Shown: positions 53,672-60,791 of the stretch, one piece after another
How the letters are laid out: each line of letters begins with the position of its first letter
Position numbering within the stretch: position 1 is the stretch's first letter
NCBI RefSeq assembly: GCF_000425465.1
Contig: NZ_AUDM01000012.1
Location: 1 to 64,000 of the forward strand
Direction of reading: 5' to 3'
Source: Flavobacterium filum DSM 17961
GTDB lineage: Bacteria > Bacteroidota > Bacteroidia > Flavobacteriales > Flavobacteriaceae
Length of the DNA stretch: 64,000 nt
Notes under the pieces: model-generated
Databases searched by the model: none
The model's input: only the letters and a program-made list of their open reading frames with translations
Told to the model about the DNA's origin: nothing
Program-made: the position numbers and the translations under genes

Positions 53672-54037
53672 ATGTACGCAATCGTAGAGATAGCAGGGCA
53701 ACAATTTAAAGTAAGCAAAGACCAAAAAGTATTTGTTCACCGTTTAGCATCTGAAGAAGGAAGCAAAGTTTCTTTTGACAAAGTAATGTTGTTAGACGAA
53801 AACGGAACAGTTACTATAGGCGCCCCCGCTATAGAAGGTGCTTCAGTAGAAGCCAAAGTGTTACAACACTTAAAAGGTGATAAAGTAATCGTTTTCAAAA
53901 AGAAAAGAAGAAAAGGTTACAAAAAGAAAAACGGTCACAGACAGTCATTGACGCAAATCGTTATCGAGGGAATCAATGCTTCAGGAAGTGCTCCAAAAAA
54001 GAAAGCTGCTAAAAAAGCAGAAACCACAGAAGAATAA
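53672..54037 (+). CDS. rplU: 50S ribosomal protein bL21
   Basis: bL21 binds 23S rRNA domain VI. The N terminus MYAIVEIAGQQFKVSKDQKV and the block FKKKRRKGYKKKNGHRQSLT are diagnostic. The length of 121 includes a Lys/Ala-rich tail of about 18 residues (SAPKKKAAKKAETTEE) longer than in many phyla. It is cotranscribed with rpmA. Confidence 0.97.
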   Translation: MYAIVEIAGQQFKVSKDQKVFVHRLASEEGSKVSFDKVMLLDENGTVTIGAPAIEGASVEAKVLQHLKGDKVIVFKKKRRKGYKKKNGHRQSLTQIVIEGINASGSAPKKKAAKKAETTEE

Positions 54038-54060
54038 TTAACATTTAAAACTTAAACATC

Positions 54061-54321
54061 ATGGCTCACAAGAAAGGTGTCGGTAGTTCCAAGAATGGTA
54101 GAGAATCAGAATCGAAACGTTTAGGCGTGAAGATTTATGGTGGTCAAGCTGCAATTGCAGGTAATATCATTGTAAGACAAAGAGGTTCTAAACACAATCC
54201 AGGAGAAAACGTTTACATGGGTAAAGATCATACTTTACATGCAAAAGTTGACGGAGTTGTTAAGTTCCAGAAAAAAGGAGAAAACAAATCATTTGTATCT
54301 GTTATCCCATTCGAAGCTTAA
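54061..54321 (+). CDS. rpmA: 50S ribosomal protein bL27
   Basis: bL27 reaches the peptidyl-transferase centre with its N-terminal arm ([20 protein letters not shown]). [20 protein letters not shown] is the core. It starts directly with the mature form, without the cleavable extension found in Firmicutes. It lies 23 bp after rplU. Confidence 0.97.
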   Translation: MAHKKGVGSSKNGRESESKRLGVKIYGGQAAIAGNIIVRQRGSKHNPGENVYMGKDHTLHAKVDGVVKFQKKGENKSFVSVIPFEA

Positions 54322-54342
54322 TTAGAATTTTTTCTACTATAC

Positions 54343-54370
54343 AAAACCTATTTCGAGAGAAATGGGTTTT
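54343..54370 (+). terminator. Terminator of rplU-rpmA
   Basis: AAAACCTATTTC/GAAATGGGTTTT (one T-G pair), loop GAGA, then a T-rich tract. Confidence 0.85.
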
Positions 54371-54405
54371 TTGTTTTTTAATTTTTTCCTAATTGACACA
54401 AAAAA

Positions 54406-54427
54406 ACCCTCGCTTTTCAGCAAGGGT
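54406..54427 (-). terminator. Terminator of ahcY
   Basis: ACCCT-GC/GC-AGGGT with one mismatch; on the minus strand followed by seven T. Confidence 0.7.
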
Positions 54428-54444
54428 AATTTTATTTCAAAAGT

Positions 54445-54479
54445 CTTAATACTTAATACTTCAGTCTTAATACTAGTAT
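54445..54479. repeat. Heptamer tandem repeat at the 3' end of ahcY
   Basis: CTTAATA, CTTAATA, CTTCAGT, CTTAATA and CTAGTAT follow with period 7, the last one entering the final codons of ahcY. Confidence 0.7.
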
Positions 54480-55789
54480 CTATAATACTCAGGCTTAAAC
54501 GGTCCTTGAACTTCTACACCAATATAAGCTGCTTGCTCATTATTTAATGTTTCTAGTTCAACACCTAATTTTGCTAAATGTAAAGCTGCTACTTTTTCAT
54601 CTAAATGTTTTGGTAACATATACACTTCGTTTTTGTAAGCCGCACTGTTGTTCCACAACTCAATTTGAGCTAAGGTTTGGTTGGTAAATGAATTACTCAT
54701 TACAAAACTTGGGTGACCTGTAGCACAACCTAAGTTTACCAAACGACCTTCAGCCAAAATGATGATATCTCTACCATTGATAGTATATTTATCTACTTGT
54801 GGTTTGATTTCAACTTTTGAACCACCATGGTTTTTGTTTAACCAAGCCATATCAATTTCATTATCAAAGTGACCGATGTTACAAACGATCGTTTTATCTT
54901 TCATTTGCTCAAAATGTCTTCCTACCACAATGTCTTTGTTACCTGTAGTTGTGATTACAATATCAGCATTTCCGATAACTGTGTCTAATTTTTTCACTTC
55001 AAATCCGTCCATTGCAGCTTGTAAAGCACAAATAGGATCGATTTCAGTAACTGTTACAATAGAACCGGCACCTCTGAATGAAGCTGCTGTTCCTTTTCCA
55101 ACGTCACCATAACCACAAACAACCACTCTTTTTCCGGCTAACATAATATCAGTTGCACGACGAACGGCATCTACAGCCGATTCTTTACAACCATATTTAT
55201 TGTCAAATTTCGATTTAGTAACCGAATCATTTACGTTGATAGCTGGCATGTGTAACGTTCCGTTTTTCATTCTTTCGTACAAACGGTGAACACCTGTAGT
55301 GGTTTCTTCTGATAAACCTTTGATACCATCAATCAATTCCGGATAACGGTCAAAAACCATATTGGTTAAATCTCCACCATCATCTAAAATCATGTTCAAA
55401 GGCTGTCTGTCTTCACCAAAAAATAAAGTTTGCTCAATACACCAATCAAAATCTACTTCATTCAAACCTTTCCAAGCATACACTTGAATTCCGGCAGCTG
55501 CAATAGCAGCAGCAGCGTGGTCTTGTGTTGAGAAAATGTTACAAGAACTCCAGGTAACTTCTGCTCCTAAAGCAATTAAGGTTTCGATTAATACAGCAGT
55601 CTGAATCGTCATGTGCAAACATCCTGCAATACGAGCTCCTTTTAAAGGTTGACTGTTTTTATATTCTTCACGAAGTGCCATTAAACCGGGCATTTCAGCT
55701 TCGGCCAATTCAATTTCTTTTCTTCCCCAAGCGGCAAGTGAAATATCTTTCACTTTGTACGCAACATAAGGCATTGTTTGTGTACTCAT
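54473..55789 (-). CDS. ahcY: Adenosylhomocysteinase
   Basis: AhcY hydrolyses S-adenosylhomocysteine to adenosine and homocysteine, keeping methylation going. The NAD site is [17 protein letters not shown] near residue 228. Substrate and catalytic blocks include [40 protein letters not shown] and [13 protein letters not shown]. The C-terminal tail FKPEYYRY is the conserved NAD-contacting end. The length of 438 is normal. Confidence 0.97.
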   Translation of the reverse strand: MSTQTMPYVAYKVKDISLAAWGRKEIELAEAEMPGLMALREEYKNSQPLKGARIAGCLHMTIQTAVLIETLIALGAEVTWSSCNIFSTQDHAAAAIAAAGIQVYAWKGLNEVDFDWCIEQTLFFGEDRQPLNMILDDGGDLTNMVFDRYPELIDGIKGLSEETTTGVHRLYERMKNGTLHMPAINVNDSVTKSKFDNKYGCKESAVDAVRRATDIMLAGKRVVVCGYGDVGKGTAASFRGAGSIVTVTEIDPICALQAAMDGFEVKKLDTVIGNADIVITTTGNKDIVVGRHFEQMKDKTIVCNIGHFDNEIDMAWLNKNHGGSKVEIKPQVDKYTINGRDIIILAEGRLVNLGCATGHPSFVMSNSFTNQTLAQIELWNNSAAYKNEVYMLPKHLDEKVAALHLAKLGVELETLNNEQAAYIGVEVQGPFKPEYYRY

Positions 55790-55822
55790 TTATAAAATAG
55801 TTATATTAGCTAAAAATTTTTG

Positions 55823-55830
55823 CAAATTTA
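55823..55830 (-). promoter_or_regulatory. -7 promoter element of ahcY
   Basis: CAAATTTA on the plus strand reads TAAATTTG, matching TAnnTTTG, 33 bp before the ATG. Confidence 0.5.
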
Positions 55831-55927
55831 CGGAATAGGGAAGGAATTAAAAAACCTTTTGTTGTTTTTTGTGATTTGTTTAGTGTACTAAAGTTTTGAA
55901 TTACAATTTAATATACTTATTTCAATA

Positions 55928-56566
55928 ATGCCATTTTATCAGCAAATTAACGTTGACGATGCAACGACTATTTATGTTTGGAAAATTTCCGAATCATTTG
56001 ATGAGTTATTTAGGTCGGTTTCGCTTAAAGATGTTTCATTGGCTCGATTGGAAGGAATGAAATCTGAAAGTCATCAAAAAGGGTTTTTGGCTGTAAGGAT
56101 GCTTTTGCAATATAATGGCTACACTGATTTTGATTTGTATTATGACGAATTTGGGAAACCACATTTGAAAGACGGCACTCATATTTCCATTTCGCATTCG
56201 TTCGATTTTTCAGTGATAGTATTATCCGATAAAAATGTGGGAATCGATTTAGAGCTTCGCCGAGATTTGGTCAAAAAAATTGCGTACAAATTTGCAGAAG
56301 AAGAATTTGTATACGAGTGTCAACATAATTCAGAAGAATTTGTGAGTAAACTAACGGTAATTTGGGGGGTCAAAGAGGCAGTTTTTAAAGTGCGTAATGA
56401 AATTGGAATCAGTTTTAAAGACCATATTTTTGTTCGTCCGTTTGAAATGAATGACGAAAAAACAACCGCATTATTGGATTTTAATGCGGCAAAAAGAGAA
56501 TTTTTGGTTTACTTTACCGAAATTGAAAAATATACGTTGGTTTGGCTTTGGGAATTGGAATCATGA
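55928..56566 (+). CDS. 4'-phosphopantetheinyl transferase (Sfp type)
   Basis: The enzyme moves phosphopantetheine from CoA onto carrier proteins. Sfp-family motifs are present: GKPHL with ISISHS (near 80-95), the Mg-binding VGIDLE (near 115) and WGVKEAVFK (near 150). The two-domain length of 212 fits Sfp rather than AcpS. Its stop overlaps the start of the GGGP synthase-family gene (ATGA), indicating translational coupling. Confidence 0.87.
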   Translation: MPFYQQINVDDATTIYVWKISESFDELFRSVSLKDVSLARLEGMKSESHQKGFLAVRMLLQYNGYTDFDLYYDEFGKPHLKDGTHISISHSFDFSVIVLSDKNVGIDLELRRDLVKKIAYKFAEEEFVYECQHNSEEFVSKLTVIWGVKEAVFKVRNEIGISFKDHIFVRPFEMNDEKTTALLDFNAAKREFLVYFTEIEKYTLVWLWELES

Positions 56567-57282
56567 AAAAAATATACAAAGAAATACTATTGGCAAAAGC
56601 CCAAAACCGAAAATTATTAGCCATTTTATTGGATCCGGATAAAATTGAAATCAATCAATTTTCAGATTTGGTTGAGAAAATAAAAGAAAGTCCGGCTACA
56701 CATATTTTAGTAGGTGGAAGCATTGTTGAGTCAGATAAAATTGACGAATTAGTTCTTTTACTCAAAGAAAAATTATCCTTACCTGTTATTTTATTTCCCG
56801 GAGATCCTTCGCAGATTTCACTTCATGCTGATGGCATTTTATTTTTGAGTTTACTCTCAGGCAGAAATCCGGATTATTTAATTGAACATCATGTGAATGC
56901 CGTTCCAATTTTAAAAGAATCAAATTTGGAAGTTATTTCAACCGGATATCTTTTGATTGAAAGTGGCAGTCAAACTGCCGTAGAACGGGTTAGTCAAACA
57001 AAGCCAATTAATAGAAATAATATCGAGCTAGTTTGTCAAACAGCCAAAGCCGGAGAATATTTGGGCAATAAATTAATTTACCTAGAAGGAGGTAGTGGAG
57101 CCCAATTAGTCGTTCCTTTGGAAATGATTAATGCCGTATCAAATGAAATTTCAATTCCTGTAATTGTTGGGGGTGGAATTCGTTCGCATCAAGCCATTCA
57201 AGAGGCTTTTGTCTCGGGTGCTGATATGGTTGTAATTGGTACCGCATTTGAAAACGATAGTAATTTTTTTAACTTTAGGTAA
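56563..57282 (+). CDS. Geranylgeranylglyceryl/heptaprenylglyceryl phosphate synthase family protein
   Basis: This TIM-barrel family joins a polyprenyl diphosphate to sn-glycerol 1-phosphate, the ether-lipid step first known from archaea. The 239-residue protein has the family's blocks ILLDPDK (near 21), LVGGSIVESD, SLLSGRNPDYLI, ISTGYLLIESG, YLEGGSGA (near 168) and VIVGGGIRS (near 202). Bacteroidetes carry a second group of these enzymes. The ATG at 56563 overlaps the Sfp stop by 3 of 4 bases. An alternative in-frame ATG at 56542 would lie within the sfp end and is less likely. Confidence 0.87.
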   Translation: MKKIYKEILLAKAQNRKLLAILLDPDKIEINQFSDLVEKIKESPATHILVGGSIVESDKIDELVLLLKEKLSLPVILFPGDPSQISLHADGILFLSLLSGRNPDYLIEHHVNAVPILKESNLEVISTGYLLIESGSQTAVERVSQTKPINRNNIELVCQTAKAGEYLGNKLIYLEGGSGAQLVVPLEMINAVSNEISIPVIVGGGIRSHQAIQEAFVSGADMVVIGTAFENDSNFFNFR

Positions 57283-57329
57283 TAAACAATTCAGGCAATT
57301 TTATCAAATTTGAACTTTTGTAAGCCAAC

Positions 57330-57953
57330 ATGATTGATTTTTTCTTTTCACAATATAAAACCTATTCAGGCCTTGATATTGCTTTGGAGCTGATTGCTGT
57401 TTTTTTTGGTTTAATAAGTGTTTTATATTCCAAAAAGAACAACATTTTAGTATTTCCAACCGGTATTATCAGCACCGGAATTTTTATTTATTTATTGTGG
57501 AAATGGGAATTATTAGGCGATATGACCATTAATTTTTATTATACCATCATGAGTGTTTATGGTTGGTATCATTGGACTAGAAAAAAGGATGGTCAATCAG
57601 AATTACCGATTTCTTGGATGAATAGTCAAGAAAAAAAATGGGCGATTATACTTTTTGTATTAACGATTGTTTTTATTGTTATTATCTACAACTTTTTTGA
57701 TAAATTTACAAGTTGGACGGCTTATGTGGACACATTTACAACCGGTTTGTTTTTTGTTGGAATGTGGCTTATGGCCAAACGGAAAATTGAGAATTGGATT
57801 TTTTGGATTATGGGTGATATTATTTCGATTCCTTTATATTTTTTCAAAGGCTATACTTTCACCGGAATTCAGTATTTTGTATTTACTATTATTGCCTTTT
57901 TTGGGTATTTAGAATGGAAGAAAATCTTAAACAACAGCCATCAAGCATCATAA
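57330..57953 (+). CDS. PnuC-family vitamin transporter (nicotinamide riboside or thiamine)
   Basis: The 207-residue protein has about seven spans and the PnuC motif YGWYHWTRKKDGQ near residue 75. PnuC carriers import nicotinamide riboside; the sister group PnuT imports thiamine. Sequence alone does not decide here. The neighbour downstream is a NadR-like kinase, which favours nicotinamide riboside; the TPP riboswitch 2.7 kb downstream favours thiamine. It overlaps the kinase gene by 40 bp. Confidence 0.82.
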   Translation: MIDFFFSQYKTYSGLDIALELIAVFFGLISVLYSKKNNILVFPTGIISTGIFIYLLWKWELLGDMTINFYYTIMSVYGWYHWTRKKDGQSELPISWMNSQEKKWAIILFVLTIVFIVIIYNFFDKFTSWTAYVDTFTTGLFFVGMWLMAKRKIENWIFWIMGDIISIPLYFFKGYTFTGIQYFVFTIIAFFGYLEWKKILNNSHQAS

Positions 57954-60028
57954 AAATTGCTTTATACGGCCCGGAATGTACCGGAAAAACTACCTTGGCA
58001 AGACAATTGGCAGAACATTTTAATACGGTATGGATTCCTGAATTTGCACGTGATTATCTACAACAAAAATGGGACAATGATAAACAAATTTGTCAAAAAG
58101 AGGATTTGTTACCTATCGCCATTGGTCAAACCAAATTAGAAAATGAAGGATTGTCAAAAGCAAATACTTTCTTATTTACAGACACTAATTTGATGGTAAC
58201 AAAAGTTTTTTCGGATATATATTATGGTGAATGTGATGAAGTTTTAGAAAAAGCGGCAAAAAAACATAAATATGATTTGTTTTTCTTAACGGATGTTGAT
58301 GTGCCATGGGAAAAAGATGATTTACGAGACAGACCAAATGATAGAGAATTGACGTTAAAACAATTTGAAGAAAATTTAATTCACTACAAAAAGCCCTACA
58401 TAAAATTATCCGGTTCAAAAGAGAAACGATTACAAAAGGCAATAAATAGTATATATAAATTTGAAAAAGCTAAAAAGCTTGGATTAAATTCTTTTGATTT
58501 TTTAGAAATAGAAGAAAGAGAAATCCACATAGAAAAAATTGAACAGCAAATACATTTTTTAACTAATGGAATACAATCTGTTCAATTAGAAAGACCGGCA
58601 AAACTAAACGACGGAATTCAGTCATTACCACAAGATGAAGCAAATTATTATGCTGCTTTTTTTGAAGCAAAAAAAAACCAGCTTAAATTGAAAAAATTTG
58701 TTCCGGCTTCTGGTGCAGCCAGTAGAATGTTTAAGTTTTTGAGTGAATTTTTACAAGATTACAAGTTAGGCGAAGAGTCCATAAATGCATACATAAACCG
58801 AAAAAAAGCCAAAAATTTATCACTTTTTTTAATTGGTTTAGACAAATTTCCCTTTTATGAAGATGTTATCTTTCAATTAAAAAAAACATTTCCTGAATAT
58901 GATTCTTGGGGTTATGACACTAAAAACTACGCCTTTATTAAATTATTATTATCAAAAAGCGGATTTAATTTTACTAACAAACCTAAAGGAATCCTACCGT
59001 TTCATAAGTATAAAACACATGTTGCAACACCAATAGAAGAGCATTTAAATGAAGCAGTTGCTTATGCTTCTTCTAACAAAAAAACAAATTTACATTTTAC
59101 AGTATCAGAAGAACATCAATTGGGTTTTGAAGAGGTAATTAATGAAATAAAACCAAAAATTGAAGCAACGTCCGAAGTAGAAATTCGGGTTAACTTTTCA
59201 TATCAAGATAAATCAACGGATAGTATCGCACTTGATGTTAATAACCAATTTTTTAGAGAAGAAAATGAAAATTTAGTTTTCAGACCAGGTGGTCATGGAG
59301 CTTTGATTCAAAATCTAAATCAGTTAGATGCAGATATTATATTTATTAAAAATATTGATAATGTTATTCAAAATCATATTGATGAAATTGCATTGTATAA
59401 AAAAGCTTTGGCCGGGATTTTATTAGAAAAGCAACAACAAATTTTTAGTTACTTAAGACAACTTGATGAGGATAATGTTGTTAAAGAATTATTAGATGAA
59501 ATAGTTTTGTTTATTCAATCAAAATTACATTTTGAAGTAACTGATGATTTTTCAAAATATACTAAAGAGAGCAAAATTGAATATTTAAGAAATTATCTAA
59601 ATCGACCAATTCGCGTATGTGGAATGGTAAAAAATGAAGGTGAACCCGGTGGTGGGCCATTTTGGGTAAGAGATAGAAAAGGATTAGTTTTTTTGCAAAT
59701 TGTAGAATCTTCACAAATAGATGAGAACGATGTTAATCAAATGAAAATACTTAATAGTTCAACTCATTTTAACCCAGTAGATTTAGTGTGTGGCATTAGA
59801 AATTATAGGGGTGCCAATTTTGATTTGAATGAGTTTGTAGATCATTCAAGTGGTTTTATTGTTCATAAAAACAAAGGGGGAAAAGATTTAAAAGCCTATG
59901 AATTACCCGGGCTTTGGAACGGTGCAATGGCTAAATGGTTGACTGTTTTTGTTGAAGTTCCGTTAATCACTTTTAATCCGGTAAAAACCGTTAATGACTT
60001 ATTAAAAGTAGCTCATCAACCTCAATAA
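57914..60028 (+). CDS. Fusion: NadR-like nucleoside kinase + DUF4301
   Basis: A 704-residue cytosolic protein of two parts. Residues 12-190 are a P-loop kinase like the ribosylnicotinamide kinase half of NadR: Walker A GPECTGKT (19-26), WIPEFARDYL, FTDTNLMVTKVF, and the LID-like DLRDRPNDRELT. The NMNAT half of NadR (HxGH) is absent. Residues about 195-704 are DUF4301. There are no Met, GTG or TTG starts at the junction, so this is one protein; in relatives I know these as separate genes. DUF4301 shows VPASGAASRM (263-272), PGGHG (458-462) and IKNIDNV (478-484), which resemble sugar-nucleotide pyrophosphorylase signatures. It overlaps pnuC by 40 bp and arfB by one base. Confidence 0.82.
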   Translation: MEENLKQQPSSIIKIALYGPECTGKTTLARQLAEHFNTVWIPEFARDYLQQKWDNDKQICQKEDLLPIAIGQTKLENEGLSKANTFLFTDTNLMVTKVFSDIYYGECDEVLEKAAKKHKYDLFFLTDVDVPWEKDDLRDRPNDRELTLKQFEENLIHYKKPYIKLSGSKEKRLQKAINSIYKFEKAKKLGLNSFDFLEIEEREIHIEKIEQQIHFLTNGIQSVQLERPAKLNDGIQSLPQDEANYYAAFFEAKKNQLKLKKFVPASGAASRMFKFLSEFLQDYKLGEESINAYINRKKAKNLSLFLIGLDKFPFYEDVIFQLKKTFPEYDSWGYDTKNYAFIKLLLSKSGFNFTNKPKGILPFHKYKTHVATPIEEHLNEAVAYASSNKKTNLHFTVSEEHQLGFEEVINEIKPKIEATSEVEIRVNFSYQDKSTDSIALDVNNQFFREENENLVFRPGGHGALIQNLNQLDADIIFIKNIDNVIQNHIDEIALYKKALAGILLEKQQQIFSYLRQLDEDNVVKELLDEIVLFIQSKLHFEVTDDFSKYTKESKIEYLRNYLNRPIRVCGMVKNEGEPGGGPFWVRDRKGLVFLQIVESSQIDENDVNQMKILNSSTHFNPVDLVCGIRNYRGANFDLNEFVDHSSGFIVHKNKGGKDLKAYELPGLWNGAMAKWLTVFVEVPLITFNPVKTVNDLLKVAHQPQ

Positions 60029-60429
60029 TGGATACCGAAAAAATCATATCAGAACTATCCTTTAAAGCCGTAAGAAGCAGTGGAGCAGGAGGGCAAAACG
60101 TGAATAAAGTTTCGTCTAAAGTAGTTTTGTCTTTTGATTTATTCAATTCGCAAAGCTTAGCAGAAAATGAAAAAAATCTAATTACAGAAAAATTAAAAAC
60201 AAAATTAACTTCTGAAGGAATCCTGAATTTAAATTGCGACGAAGACCGAAGTCAACTCAAAAACAAAGAAATAATCACCAAACGATTTTTAAAACTCATT
60301 CAAAACGCATTAGTCATTCCCAAAAAAAGAAAACCAACTCAAGTTCCACGTGCTGTGATCGAAAAACGAATTAACGAAAAACGAAATACTTCAGAAATTA
60401 AACAGAATCGAAAGAAACCGGATGTTTGA
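60028..60429 (+). CDS. arfB: Alternative ribosome-rescue factor ArfB (YaeJ/ICT1 type)
   Basis: ArfB hydrolyses peptidyl-tRNA on stalled ribosomes lacking a stop codon. The GGQ motif is at 21-23 (SSGAGGQNVNKVSSKV), and the basic tail (KKRKPTQVPRAVIEKRINEKR and beyond) is the part that enters the empty mRNA channel. The length of 133 excludes a full release factor. Its ATG overlaps the last base of the upstream stop (TAATG). Confidence 0.93.
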   Translation: MDTEKIISELSFKAVRSSGAGGQNVNKVSSKVVLSFDLFNSQSLAENEKNLITEKLKTKLTSEGILNLNCDEDRSQLKNKEIITKRFLKLIQNALVIPKKRKPTQVPRAVIEKRINEKRNTSEIKQNRKKPDV

Positions 60430-60433
60430 AAAA

Positions 60434-60570
60434 TGGTGATTGGTTAACGGTAAAGGGTAAAGGGTAAAGGGTAATTGGTAAATGATATAGCTATCACCCA
60501 TCACCTATCACCCATCACCTATTGCCCATCTCCTATTACCCATTAACTATTACCTATTACCCATCACCCA
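60434..60570. repeat. Bipartite heptamer repeat, locus 2
   Basis: Left half (60434-60483): GGTAAAG/GGGTAAA heptamers ending GGTAATTGGTAAAT. Right half (60492-60570): about ten ATCACCC/ATTACCT heptamers. Read on the minus strand it has the same order as locus 1 near 42.3 kb (GGGTGAT units, then TTTACCAATTACC units). It fills the gap between arfB and the TPP riboswitch. Confidence 0.75.
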
Positions 60571-60602
60571 ATAAATTTCCTTTCCCATTAAAAATCTTTT
60601 TC

Positions 60603-60610
60603 TATCTTTG
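60603..60610 (+). promoter_or_regulatory. -7 promoter element of the TPP-riboswitch transcript
   Basis: TATCTTTG matches TAnnTTTG and ends 3 bp before the riboswitch P1 stem, the right place to start the riboswitch RNA. Confidence 0.6.
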
Positions 60611-60613
60611 CCC

Positions 60614-60696
60614 TGTCTCAAAGGGGTGCTCAAAATAACGAGCTGAGATCATACCCAACGAACCTAGAACAGGTAATGCTGTTTAGGGATTAGACA
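60614..60696 (+). promoter_or_regulatory. TPP (thiamine pyrophosphate) riboswitch
   Basis: The THI-box core is present in order: GGGGTGCT, GCTGAGATCATACCC, GAACCTAGAACAGGTAATGC, TTAGGGA. P1 pairs TGTCT (60614-60618) with AGACA (60692-60696). It lies in the leader of the TonB receptor gene, 95 bases before the ATG. When TPP binds, expression should fall. I see no clear terminator after it, so control may be by blocking translation. The expression platform is not resolved. Confidence 0.92.
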
Positions 60697-60791
60697 AAGA
60701 AATGAAAGTGCACGTTTATTTCTGCGTCAAGAGTATCAATTTTAATTTTTAACCAAGAATAATTGCCCCTTTTATTCGTAATATTTTACGA

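Noticed and set aside
60702..60752. 16-codon upstream frame (MKVHVYFCVKSINFNF) between the TPP riboswitch and the TonB receptor
   Set aside because: Could be a leader peptide, but no stalling motif or conservation can be judged; chance is high in this AT-rich leader.
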